Source of the DNA: an uncultured Bradyrhizobium sp.
GTDB lineage: Bacteria; Pseudomonadota; Alphaproteobacteria; Rhizobiales; Xanthobacteraceae
Length of the DNA stretch: 64,000 nt
Assembly (NCBI RefSeq): GCF_936928535.1
Contig: NZ_CAKZHY010000054.1
Coordinates: 1 to 64,000, forward strand
Direction: 5' to 3'
Positions 9,105-17,806 of the stretch are shown here, piece by piece; position 1 is the stretch's first letter, and each line of letters opens with the position of its first letter. A program made the translations under genes and the position numbers. The notes below the pieces were generated by a model that was not told the DNA's origin, did no database searches, and saw only the letters and a program-made list of their open reading frames with translations.

Positions 9105-9938
9105 TTACGGCGCGCCGATGGCCTTGAATTTGCGGACCTGCTCCGTCAACGCCCGCTCCACCGGCAACCGCTCCATCGAGGAGGCGCCGTAGAAGCCGTG
9201 GCAGTAACGCGTGTTCTTCATGATGAAATCTGCGTCGGCGGGATCCGCGATCGGGCCGCCATGGGCGAGCACCAGGATGTCAGGGTTGACGCTGAGCGCG
9301 GCCGCGGCCCAGGTGTCGATGCGCGCAGGGCAGTCCTTCAGCTTGGGCGCGGTCTGCGCGCCGATCGTACCGCCGGTGGTGAGGCCGAGATGGCAGACGA
9401 TGATGTCGGCACCGGCGATCGCCATCGCCGCCGCTTCCTTCTCGCTGAACACATAGGGCGTCGTCAGCAGATCCTTCTCGCGCGCCTTCGCAATCATGTC
9501 GATCTCGAGCGCGTAGGACATGCCGGTCTCTTCGAGATTGGCCCGGAAGATGCCGTCGATCAGGCCGACGGTCGGGAAGTTCTGCACGCCGGCAAAGCCG
9601 AGGGCCTTGAGCTGGTCGAGGAACACATCCATGTCGCGGAACGGATCGGTGCCGTTCACGCCGGCGAGCACTGGCGTCCTGCTCACGACGGGCAGCACTT
9701 CGCCGGCCATTTCCACCACGATGGCGTTGGCATCGCCATACGGCATCAGCCCGGCAAGCGAGCCGCGGCCGGCCATGCGATAGCGGCCGGAATTGTAGAT
9801 CACGATGAGGTCGACGCCGCCGGCCTCTTCGCATTTGGCCGACAGGCCGGTGCCGGCGCCGCCGCCGACGATCGGCTCGCCGCGCTTCGCCATCTCGCGA
9901 AACCGCTTCAGGAGTGCTGCGCGTTCAAACCGGGCCAT
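9105..9938 (-). CDS. PEP-hydrolase-like TIM-barrel protein (Tm-1 C-terminal-domain family)
   Basis: 277 residues of the family annotated as phosphoenolpyruvate hydrolase-like (PF09370), a TIM barrel. Recognisable blocks are [11 protein letters not shown] (about 25-35), the [13 protein letters not shown] segment (about 43-55), [13 protein letters not shown] (about 118-130) and [10 protein letters not shown] near the C-terminus. The family is homologous to the C-terminal domain of the tomato virus-resistance protein Tm-1; the N-terminal Tm-1 domain is fused to the ATPase encoded just upstream, only 3 nt away. The true reaction of this family is not firmly established, so the enzyme name should be taken as a family label. 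Confidence 0.85.
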   Translation of the reverse strand: MARFERAALLKRFREMAKRGEPIVGGGAGTGLSAKCEEAGGVDLIVIYNSGRYRMAGRGSLAGLMPYGDANAIVVEMAGEVLPVVSRTPVLAGVNGTDPFRDMDVFLDQLKALGFAGVQNFPTVGLIDGIFRANLEETGMSYALEIDMIAKAREKDLLTTPYVFSEKEAAAMAIAGADIIVCHLGLTTGGTIGAQTAPKLKDCPARIDTWAAAALSVNPDILVLAHGGPIADPADADFIMKNTRYCHGFYGASSMERLPVERALTEQVRKFKAIGAP

Positions 9939-9941
9939 CGG

Positions 9942-12161
9942 TCACCTCGCTACTCTCCGGCGTGCCCCGGCGCGTCCGAACAGGGTTCGGAAGGCGCTCA
10001 CGATGATCGAGGCGAACTCGGGATCGTTGATGTTCTGCTTGACGCGAATGAGTTGCCGGTTGCCGGTCGCACGCACCGTGCGCTCCAGCGTCCGGAACAG
10101 GGCCGCGTCCGCCTCGGGGTCCCAGAATGGTTGGCCGCGGGCATCGAGCGCGGAAACGCCACCCTCTGGCAGGAAGAAGCGCACCGGCCCGTCCATCTGG
10201 TTCAGCCGTTCGCCGATCCAGCGGCCCATGCGCTCGTTCTCTTCCGCGGTCGTGCGCATCAGCGTCACCTGCGGATTGTGGACGTGGAATTTGCGGCCGC
10301 GATAGCGCTCGGGGATGGTGTCGGGCGAGCCGAAATTGACCATGTCGAGCGCGCCGACCGAGCCGACATAGGGCAGGCGGGTGCGGATCACAGCGCCGAA
10401 GCGATCCTCCGTCGCCGGAAACACGCCGCCCATCAGGAGGTCGCAGATCTCGGTGGTGGTGAGATCGATCACGCCGGCAAGTTGGCCTGAATCGACGAGC
10501 TTCTCCATCGAGCGGCCACCGACGCCGGTGGCGTGGAAGACCAGGCACTCGAAATCGTCGCGCAGGTCGGCTGCGATCTTTTGCACTGCCGGCGTGGTGA
10601 CGCCGAACATGGTGATGCCGATCGACGGCAGCCCCGCGCTTGCCGCGCGCTCCCTGTCGTCGCGCTGGTCGAGCCGCGCCTTGACCATGCCGACGATGGC
10701 GTTGGCGCCATTCGACAGCACCGCGCGCGAGATCGAATTGAGGCCCTGCACGTCGGTGACCGAGTACATCATGGTGATGTCGGCAGGACCGACATAGGGC
10801 GCGACGTCGCCCGAGGCGACTGAAGAGATGATCAATTTGGGCACCCCAACGGGGAGGGTACGCATGGCGGGGGCGACCAGCGATGCCGCGCCCGAGCCGC
10901 CGGCAGAAATCACGCCGGCGACGTTGCCTTGGCGCTTGATCCAGTTGGCAAACGCCTCCGCCATCGCCGTCACGGCGGCGCCGCGGTCCGGGCCAAACAC
11001 GGCGGAACCGCCGCGGCCATGGTTCAGCGCGATCTCCTGCGCGGAGACGTCGCAAGTCGCGTGCTTGCCGCTGGTGGAGACGTCGACCAGCCGCGTGCGC
11101 AGCCCAGCCTCGGCGGTGATGTCGCGGATGAAGCGCAGCTCCGTGCCCTTGGTGTCGAGCGTTCCGACCACCAGAACCGCCGGCGGGCCCGAGGTCTGCG
11201 CCGCCGTCGCCGGCTCACGCTTGCGGCGTGCGGTCTCGTCGAGGCGCGAAACCTGTGTCGACAGCGTGCGCGCCGCCGCTTCGATGCGTCCGATCGGCAC
11301 CGGCTGTGACCAGCGCGTCGGCGGGGTGGGGTTGGAGATATAGATCCGGACCGGGCCGCCGGCCCGCGCGGGCTGACCGGCGGGCTTTGTTTCGCCGCCG
11401 GCATTCGGCACGTCGATCTCAGGCTCCAGCTCGGCATGAAGTCCGACGCCGAGCAGGCGCTGCTGCAGCTCGCGGTCGGCGGACAACCGCGCGGAATCGA
11501 TGATGCGGTTGATGCGGCCGTTGACCATGATCGCGACATTGCGCGAGATCGCGGTGGCGACGCCGATATTCTGCTCGATCACGAGCACGGACATGTCGCC
11601 GTCCTCGCCGAGCTGGAGCAGCATTTCCTCGACCTGGGCGACGATGACGGGCGCAAGCCCTTCGGTCGGCTCGTCCATGATGAGGAGTTGCGGATTGGTC
11701 AGCAATGCGCGCGAGATCGCGAGCATCTGCTGCTCGCCGCCCGAGAGCTGGCCGCCGCCGTGGTCCTTGCGCTCGGCGAGCCGCGGAAAGGTGTCGTAGA
11801 TGCGCTCGACTGTCCAGGCGCCCGAGCGCATTCCGCCGGCGAGTCGCAGATGTTCGTCGACGCTCAGCGAGCGCCAGAGACGACGGCCTTGCGGCACGTA
11901 GCCGACGCCGAGCCGCGCGATCTGCGCCGGCGGTCGGCGCGTGATGTCCTCGCCGCGAACCCGGATCGAGCCGCCGCTGACCGGCACCAGACCCATGATC
12001 GCCTTGCACAGCGTGGTCTTGCCCATGCCGTTGCGACCGACCACCGAGAACACGCCGGCATCGAGGGTGAGGTCCACACCCTGCAGCGCGTGCGAATGGC
12101 CGTAATAGACGTCGAGGCCACGGACCTCGAGTGCGACGGGGGAGCGGCGGACATCATTCAT
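9942..12161 (-). CDS. LivF-type ABC ATPase fused to a Tm-1-like (UPF0261) domain
   Basis: 739 residues in two parts. Residues about 8-240 are a complete LivF-like ATPase: Walker A GRNGMGKT (42-49), signature LSGGEQQ (139-145), Walker B LLIMDEP (159-165). A proline-rich and charged linker of about 85 residues follows, then about 328-735 is a Tm-1-like ATP-binding domain (UPF0261), starting at VLVVGTLDTKG and including the SAGGSGAAS and GVGGRSMEKL segments. A usual LivF is about 235 residues, so this is a true fusion within one frame. It overlaps the LivG-like gene by 8 nt. The arrangement suggests that the Tm-1-like function is tied to the importer, perhaps acting on the imported compound, which is inference. 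Confidence 0.9.
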   Translation of the reverse strand: MNDVRRSPVALEVRGLDVYYGHSHALQGVDLTLDAGVFSVVGRNGMGKTTLCKAIMGLVPVSGGSIRVRGEDITRRPPAQIARLGVGYVPQGRRLWRSLSVDEHLRLAGGMRSGAWTVERIYDTFPRLAERKDHGGGQLSGGEQQMLAISRALLTNPQLLIMDEPTEGLAPVIVAQVEEMLLQLGEDGDMSVLVIEQNIGVATAISRNVAIMVNGRINRIIDSARLSADRELQQRLLGVGLHAELEPEIDVPNAGGETKPAGQPARAGGPVRIYISNPTPPTRWSQPVPIGRIEAAARTLSTQVSRLDETARRKREPATAAQTSGPPAVLVVGTLDTKGTELRFIRDITAEAGLRTRLVDVSTSGKHATCDVSAQEIALNHGRGGSAVFGPDRGAAVTAMAEAFANWIKRQGNVAGVISAGGSGAASLVAPAMRTLPVGVPKLIISSVASGDVAPYVGPADITMMYSVTDVQGLNSISRAVLSNGANAIVGMVKARLDQRDDRERAASAGLPSIGITMFGVTTPAVQKIAADLRDDFECLVFHATGVGGRSMEKLVDSGQLAGVIDLTTTEICDLLMGGVFPATEDRFGAVIRTRLPYVGSVGALDMVNFGSPDTIPERYRGRKFHVHNPQVTLMRTTAEENERMGRWIGERLNQMDGPVRFFLPEGGVSALDARGQPFWDPEADAALFRTLERTVRATGNRQLIRVKQNINDPEFASIIVSAFRTLFGRAGARRRVAR

Positions 12162-12936
12162 GGCCGCCTCCTAGGTAAAGCTCCTGAACCTCGGGGTCGG
12201 ACTGGATCTCCTCCGGCAGGCCTTCCTTGAAGATGCGGCCGTTGTGCATCATCGTCACGCTCTCGACGACGCGCAACGCGACATCCATGTCGTGCTCGAT
12301 GATGATGTAGCCGATATGCGCCGGCAGAGAGGTCAGGATCTCGACCAGCTCGGCGCGTTCGGTCGGCGACAGGCCGGCGGCCGGTTCGTCGAACAGCACG
12401 AAGCGGGGGGCACCTGCGAGCGCCAGCGCGATCTCGAGCTGGCGCTGCTGGCCGTGCGCGAGCTCGGCGACGCGCTGGTCTTTCACGGCGGTCAGATGCA
12501 CGGCTTGCACTAGGCCATCGGCCGCATGCATCAGCGCATCGTTCTGGGTGGGCCGCAGGAAGGAGAAACGTCCGCGCGAGACGCCGCGACAGGCAAGGTA
12601 GACGTTGTCCTGCACGGTAAGGCCGGGGAACAGCGCGGAGATCTGGTAGGTCCGCCTGAGGCCGCGGCGAATGCGCTCATAGGGCGGGAAGTGGGTGACG
12701 TCCTCGCCGAAGAAGCGGATCGTGCCTGATGTCGGTGGGAAGTCGCCGGTGATGCAGTTGAACAGCGTGGTCTTGCCGGCGCCGTTGGAGCCGAGCACGG
12801 CGCGCCGTTCGCCGGGGCGCACGGTGATGGTGACGTCGGTCAGCGCCGCCAGCGCGCCGAACAATCGCGTCACGCCGCGCAGCTCGAGCGCTGCGCCGGC
12901 ACCGACCGCGGAGAGGCGCTGGGCGACGCTATCCAT
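12154..12936 (-). CDS. LivG-type ABC transporter ATP-binding protein
   Basis: 260 residues. Walker A is GSNGAGKTT (about 49-57), the signature region reads ELAHGQQRQLE in place of the canonical LSGGQ, as is usual in LivG proteins, and Walker B is FVLFDEP. The C-terminal segment with the YIIIEHDMD H-loop is intact. It forms the ATPase pair with the LivF-like domain of the next gene. It overlaps the permease gene upstream by 8 nt and the fusion gene downstream by 8 nt, which points to one transcript. Confidence 0.92.
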   Translation of the reverse strand: MDSVAQRLSAVGAGAALELRGVTRLFGALAALTDVTITVRPGERRAVLGSNGAGKTTLFNCITGDFPPTSGTIRFFGEDVTHFPPYERIRRGLRRTYQISALFPGLTVQDNVYLACRGVSRGRFSFLRPTQNDALMHAADGLVQAVHLTAVKDQRVAELAHGQQRQLEIALALAGAPRFVLFDEPAAGLSPTERAELVEILTSLPAHIGYIIIEHDMDVALRVVESVTMMHNGRIFKEGLPEEIQSDPEVQELYLGGGHE

Positions 12937-14017
12937 GGCCGCGCCCTCCGCCCGGGCGATCCGACTGCGGCCGATGGCTCTGCCGCCAGCGCTGCCACAG
13001 GCCGATCACGCCATCCGACGACCAGAACACGATGGCGAGGAAGCCGAGGCCGATCAGCAGCCGGAAACGGTTGCCGTCGAGCCCGATCTTGACCAGGAAG
13101 TCGAGCGCGAAGGTGCGCAGGAGCACGAACACCAGCGCGCCGATATAGGGACCGATCGGCCGGGTGATGCCGCCAACGATAGCGATGATGAGGATGTCGA
13201 TGCAGGCGCCAACGCTGACCGAACCCGGCGAGATCTGGCGATAGTTCCAGACCTGCAGCACACCGGCGAGGCCCGCGATGAAAGACGCGACCGCATAGGC
13301 GGCGACGCGGTGGGCGTTGACGTTGAAGCCGAGCGCCGCCATGCGGCGAGGGTTGTCGCGCACACCCTGCAGCGCAAGGCCGAACGGCGCGCAGGAGATG
13401 TAGTCGACGGCGAAATAGCACAGTGCGGCGACTGCGAGCACGACGTAGTAGAAGGGGATATCGGATCGCCAGTCGACGCCCCAGAAATGCGGCGTCGCGA
13501 CGTTGTTGATGCCGGTGTGGCCGTTGAAGATCGCCCAGTTCTGGTTGGTGAAGTAATAGAACGCCGCTCCGATGGCGAGCGTGATCATGATGGTGTAAAT
13601 GCCTTCAGTCCGCACCGCGAGCGCGCCGCCGAGCGTGCCGAAGATGGTCGCAAGCGTCAGCGCCATCGGCACTGCGAGCCACCACGGCCAGCCCAGGCTG
13701 ATATTGGCATTGCCGCTGACGCCGAACACCGCGACCATGTAGGCACAGAAGCCCGCGATGGTGAGCTGCATCAAGCTGACCATGCCGCCATAGCCGGCCA
13801 GGAACATCAGGCTCAGCGCGATGGTGCCGAGCATCAGCGTGGTCGCGAAAATCTCGATCAGGAAGAAGCCGTTGGCGATCAGCGGCATGATCAGGAGGAT
13901 CACGGCGACGATCCAGGCTGCGGGATTATTCAGATCGGGCCAGCCACGTGCAACCCGCCGCTGCGCTGATGAGGCGGGGCTGCGAACCTGAATGCGCGCA
14001 TCGTGGGTGACGGACAT
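12929..14017 (-). CDS. LivM-type ABC transporter permease
   Basis: 362 residues of the branched-chain-amino-acid permease family, with a 30-residue polar N-terminus and about nine to ten hydrophobic segments. The family block around GVRDNPRRMAALGF (about 213-226) is present; it lies in the cytoplasmic loop that contacts the ATPases. The start at 14017 is one base after the LivH stop. Family members import branched-chain amino acids, amides, urea or aromatic acids, so the substrate cannot be read from the permease. Confidence 0.92.
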   Translation of the reverse strand: MSVTHDARIQVRSPASSAQRRVARGWPDLNNPAAWIVAVILLIMPLIANGFFLIEIFATTLMLGTIALSLMFLAGYGGMVSLMQLTIAGFCAYMVAVFGVSGNANISLGWPWWLAVPMALTLATIFGTLGGALAVRTEGIYTIMITLAIGAAFYYFTNQNWAIFNGHTGINNVATPHFWGVDWRSDIPFYYVVLAVAALCYFAVDYISCAPFGLALQGVRDNPRRMAALGFNVNAHRVAAYAVASFIAGLAGVLQVWNYRQISPGSVSVGACIDILIIAIVGGITRPIGPYIGALVFVLLRTFALDFLVKIGLDGNRFRLLIGLGFLAIVFWSSDGVIGLWQRWRQSHRPQSDRPGGGRGHG

Positions 14018-14018
14018 G

Positions 14019-15029
14019 TCAGCGCCTCGCCAGCAGGCCCTGCGGCCGAAGCGCCAGCACCAGCACCATGATCAGGAAGGTCACGACGATGGCGTAGGTC
14101 GGGATGTAGACCGAGCCGAGCTGCTCGGCGAGCCCGATGATGAGTGCGCCGAGTGCGGCACCGGGGATCGAGCCCATGCCGCCGACGATCACGACCACGA
14201 GGGACGCGAGCAGGAAGCGGATGTCCTCGCCGGGCGACAGGGACTGGAAGGTGCCGCCGACCACGCCCGCGATACCGGCAAGGCCGGCGCCGAGCGCGAA
14301 CACCAGCACGAACACGATCTGGATGCGCACGCCGGTCGCGGCGAGAATGTCGCGGTCGTCGACGCCGGCGCGAATGATCATGCCGATCCGGGTGCGGTTG
14401 AGCGCGAGCCACATCGCGATGCCGATGATCACGGAGGCCAGGAAGATCACCAGCCGCACCAGCGGATAGCGCAAGTAAACCGGCTCGCCGGAGGACTTCA
14501 CCGCGGTGATCAGCGGCAACTCGATCGGGCCGATCAGCCAGTTCGGGGTCTGGATCTGGTAGAAGTCGCCGCCGCAGGCCCACAGCATCAAATCGGCGAA
14601 CACGATCGAGAGGCCGATGGTCACCATGGTTTGCCTGAGATCCTGGCCCTCCATGCGGCGGAACACGAGCACCTGAAGCAGCACGCCGACCAGCGCCGTC
14701 AGGATGAAAGCGACGATGAAGGCGAGGATCCACGATCCGGTCGAGGCGCTGATGGCGTAGCCGACATAGCCGCCGAACAGATAGAGCGAGCCGTGCGCGA
14801 GGTTGACGTTGCGCATCAGGCCGAAGATCAGCGTGAAGCCGCTGGCGACCAGGAAATAGAGGCCGCCGAGCGTGATGCCATTGAACAACGCGTTGAGGAA
14901 CACCCGCTTGCGGCCGATCGCGTCCTCAAGCCCGGGCGGCCAGACCGCGAAAATCAGCCACAACGACACGGCGACTGCGATGATGATGATCAGTGCCCAG
15001 GCCGGATGGCGCTCGATAAAGCGGGTCAT
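14019..15029 (-). CDS. LivH-type ABC transporter permease
   Basis: 336 residues with about nine membrane segments and a longer N-terminus (about 45 residues with one extra hydrophobic segment) than the classical 300-residue LivH. Family motifs include NLAHGSLYLFGGYVG (about 95-109) and GIMIIRAG-like TRIGMIIRAGVDDR near 230. It is the first gene of the tightly spaced run that continues to the left edge of the window. The 198 bases upstream, to the AraC stop, hold no gene and are the likely place for an internal promoter. Confidence 0.92.
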   Translation of the reverse strand: MTRFIERHPAWALIIIIAVAVSLWLIFAVWPPGLEDAIGRKRVFLNALFNGITLGGLYFLVASGFTLIFGLMRNVNLAHGSLYLFGGYVGYAISASTGSWILAFIVAFILTALVGVLLQVLVFRRMEGQDLRQTMVTIGLSIVFADLMLWACGGDFYQIQTPNWLIGPIELPLITAVKSSGEPVYLRYPLVRLVIFLASVIIGIAMWLALNRTRIGMIIRAGVDDRDILAATGVRIQIVFVLVFALGAGLAGIAGVVGGTFQSLSPGEDIRFLLASLVVVIVGGMGSIPGAALGALIIGLAEQLGSVYIPTYAIVVTFLIMVLVLALRPQGLLARR

Positions 15030-15227
15030 GGCGTCACCTCGCTCCGCTTGCGATGGTCGCCATCACACCTCGGATACAGGTCAGACAGCCCTGTGCAGGC
15101 TGCGTACCTCGCCATGGACGTGCGTCCTCCCCGGACTTAAGCGATCCTCTTGCCGGGATCGCGTTACGCCCATCCTAGTGGGGCGGCGCGAGAGGCACTT
15201 GATCGTGAGTATCTTTTCGCGCGTCCG

Positions 15228-16055
15228 TCAGCCGCGCAAAACCTTGGCGGCGCGGCGATAATCGGTCGGTGCCATCCCGACATTGGCGGCAAAGAAGCGG
15301 GTGAAGCCGCTCTGAGAGGAGAAGCCGAGGTCGAACCCGATGTCGGCGATCGGCGCCTCGCTCGCCACCAGCGCCTCCAGCGCCTGCTCCATCATCAGCG
15401 TGTTGAGATAGAGGTGTGGCGTGACACCGGTCTGGGTACGGAACAGCCGATAGAAATGCGGCCGCGACAGGCCGGATTCGCGTGCGATGGTGTCGAGCTC
15501 GATTTCCGCGCCGGGGCTCTCCGACATCATCTTGATGCATTTGCGGACGCGAAAATCGGTGATGGAGCCGTTTGCGCGCAGATCGGGCGCGGTCTCGGCC
15601 TGCTGCCAGCTTTCGTCGTAGCAGATATCGATGAGCCGCCGGAGCTCGCCATCGAGGCTGTTGAGTGAAGGTGCGCCGCACACAAGGGCGGCCGCGTGCC
15701 TGATGTGCTTGTCGAGCGCGGGCGATCGCGCGAACCGGGTGCGGCCGAAGCGGAAGCGGTCGGCGCCGGGCGCATCGGGTGCGAACCATTCCGCATTGAC
15801 ATAGAGCACGAAGAAGACCGCGCCGCCGTCGAGGTCCGACGGCAGGAAATTATGCGGTTCCCACGGATTGACCGCGACGACAGAGCTTTCGCTGAGATCG
15901 TAGCGTCCGTCGTTGACGTCGATGCATGCGGAACGCCCGCCGACATGGAAGATCAAATGACCTTCGCGATGCGCGTGGATATTGAAGGGGCGGTTCAACT
16001 GATAGACCGTCGCCCGGCCGAAACGGCCGTGGAAGACGGCGAGCGCCCGGCTCAT
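15228..16055 (-). CDS. AraC-family transcriptional regulator
   Basis: 275 residues. The N-terminal half (about 15-100) is a cupin-like ligand-binding domain, with HAHREGHLIFHV and the GEPH-like WEPHNF segment. The C-terminal 100 residues hold the double helix-turn-helix; the second half reads DLGFSSQSGFTRFF and then GMAPTDYRR, the conserved AraC signature. It lies between the substrate-binding protein gene and the permease genes on the same strand, so it is the obvious local regulator of the importer and hydroxylase operon. The ligand is unknown. Confidence 0.92.
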   Translation of the reverse strand: MSRALAVFHGRFGRATVYQLNRPFNIHAHREGHLIFHVGGRSACIDVNDGRYDLSESSVVAVNPWEPHNFLPSDLDGGAVFFVLYVNAEWFAPDAPGADRFRFGRTRFARSPALDKHIRHAAALVCGAPSLNSLDGELRRLIDICYDESWQQAETAPDLRANGSITDFRVRKCIKMMSESPGAEIELDTIARESGLSRPHFYRLFRTQTGVTPHLYLNTLMMEQALEALVASEAPIADIGFDLGFSSQSGFTRFFAANVGMAPTDYRRAAKVLRG

Positions 16056-16181
16056 GCCTTCCCTCCCAGAAGCTTTTGTTTTTTGTAGCGTTCAACAACC
16101 GGGGAGAGAATGCAAGAGTACGCGTGTCGCGCCTCTGCAAATCTCTCCCCGGCCAGTCATCGCGTCGCTGATGCGACTACG

Positions 16182-17432
16182 TCAGTACTTCTTACATTCC
16201 GGTACTGTACGACTGGGCAAACCGATCTTGGCGAACACCGCGGGGTCGTAGCCCAGCGTCTGGTTCACGTTCGGGATCACCTTCACGACCTTCGAGAACA
16301 GCGCTCCCTTGCCGTCATCGACCACTTCGGTGACGAAGTTGGTGCCGATCGCCTGGCGGTTGGCGTCGAGCTTGATCTTGCCGTTGGGCGCATCGAGTTC
16401 GATCTTGGCCAGCGCCGCCTTGTACTTGGACTGGTTGTCGCTGAGATCGCCATTGACCTGACGCAGCGCCAAAATCAGCGCCATGGTCGAGCCGTAATAG
16501 TTGGTGGCGAGCAGCGACGGGCTCGGGAAGCGCTTGTTCGGCGGGAAGGCGTCCTGATAATCCTTCACGAACTTCTGCCAACCCGGATCCTCCCAGGTGT
16601 CGGCTTGGCCGCTGGCAGCCAGCGTGCCGACCAGCGCCTGCTTGGCATTGCCCTTGGACGACAGGATGGTCTGGTCGATCATGATCGAGCCGCCCATCAG
16701 ATGCGCCTTGCCGCCGGCCTGCTGGTACTGGTTGAGGAAGTTGACGGCGTCGGCGCCGCCGAGGCCGAGATAGATGGCATCGACGTCGTCGGGCAGGGCG
16801 GCGATGACCGAGGCAAAGTCCTTGGTGCCGAGCGGCACCCATTGCCGGTTGGTGACCTGTCCGCCTGCGCCGCAGAATTCGAGCACGAGGCCGAACACCT
16901 GGGTGTAGATGAACGAGTAGTCCTCGCCGACGGTCGCAATCTTGCGATAGCCCTTAGTCTCATAGGCATATTTGCCGAGGCCGACCTGCCACTGCGCGCC
17001 GTCCATATTGTAGCGGAAGAAGTTCGGGGCCGGATCGACATAGGTCGTCTCCTGCGCGCCGGAGGCTGCGTTGATGAAGGTCAGCTCCGGATGGGTCTTT
17101 GCGAAGTTCTTGACTGCAATACCCTCGTCGCCCGAGAGCGGGGACAACAGGATCTGCACCTTGTCCTGCTCGATCAGCTTGCGCACGGCGCGCACAGCCG
17201 AGTCCGGTGTCGCGTCGGTCGAAGCGATGACGAATTCGAGCTCCTTGTCACCGACCTTCTTGCCGAGCACGTTCAGTGCGGTCTGGAAGCCGCGAATGCC
17301 GTCCTCGCCGAGCACGGTGTAGGTGCCTTCGAGGGTCGCGGTGACACCGACCTTGATCTTCTCCTGTGCGAAAGCGGTGCCCGACAATAGCAGGCTGCTC
17401 AACGCAATCAGTCCTAGACTGCCTTTCAACAT
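16182..17432 (-). CDS. Periplasmic substrate-binding protein of the Liv-type importer
   Basis: 416 residues from the ATG at 17432, preceded by GGGAGGAG. Residues 1-22 are a signal peptide with a Sec cleavage site at AFA|QE. The rest is a type I periplasmic binding protein (Peripla_BP_6 family): it begins KIKVGVTATLEGTYTVLGED and contains the YYGSTMALILAL hinge region. Two Cys near the ends (about residues 222 and 413) could pair. It delivers substrate to the permeases encoded downstream, past the AraC gene. Relatives bind amino acids, amides or aromatic acids; the ligand here is unknown. Confidence 0.92.
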   Translation of the reverse strand: MLKGSLGLIALSSLLLSGTAFAQEKIKVGVTATLEGTYTVLGEDGIRGFQTALNVLGKKVGDKELEFVIASTDATPDSAVRAVRKLIEQDKVQILLSPLSGDEGIAVKNFAKTHPELTFINAASGAQETTYVDPAPNFFRYNMDGAQWQVGLGKYAYETKGYRKIATVGEDYSFIYTQVFGLVLEFCGAGGQVTNRQWVPLGTKDFASVIAALPDDVDAIYLGLGGADAVNFLNQYQQAGGKAHLMGGSIMIDQTILSSKGNAKQALVGTLAASGQADTWEDPGWQKFVKDYQDAFPPNKRFPSPSLLATNYYGSTMALILALRQVNGDLSDNQSKYKAALAKIELDAPNGKIKLDANRQAIGTNFVTEVVDDGKGALFSKVVKVIPNVNQTLGYDPAVFAKIGLPSRTVPECKKY

Positions 17433-17806
17433 TGCTCTCCTCCCTGTGGTGTTCTTGTCGCTGTTTTTTCCACCGCGTCCTGGCGTCCACCGCGCAGCGC
17501 GGTGTGTTGGCAAGGCGAGCGGATGGTCGACGGTTTGTTGGAACGGAGGCTAACCGAACTCGGATCAAGCGCACGCGGCGAAGCCCTGTGCCGCTTAACA
17601 GGCAGTCTCATTTTGAATGGTGCGTCGCAAATCGTTCTGAGGTGTACCTCAAGAAACGGAGCGGTTGTGGGACGCGTGGGATCGCGGTGTTCTGCGCTTG
17701 ACACTGTCAGGCGAAAAGAACAGAAGTCGAACGTGGACATCAGGGAATCACGCGGAACTTCGACCAGAGCGGGATCGCGCTACGCCGCGCCGAGGGCGAC
17801 GCGCGG
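17433..17806. promoter_or_regulatory. Divergent intergenic region with TGAGGT/ACCTCA palindrome
   Basis: A 374-base gap between the divergently read substrate-binding protein gene and the nuclease gene. No convincing small gene was found. At 17638-17651 there is TGAGGT-GT-ACCTCA, a 6-bp-arm inverted repeat that could be an operator. A TTGACA hexamer occurs near 17698 on the plus strand but no good partner -10 box at standard spacing was seen. Confidence 0.4.
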
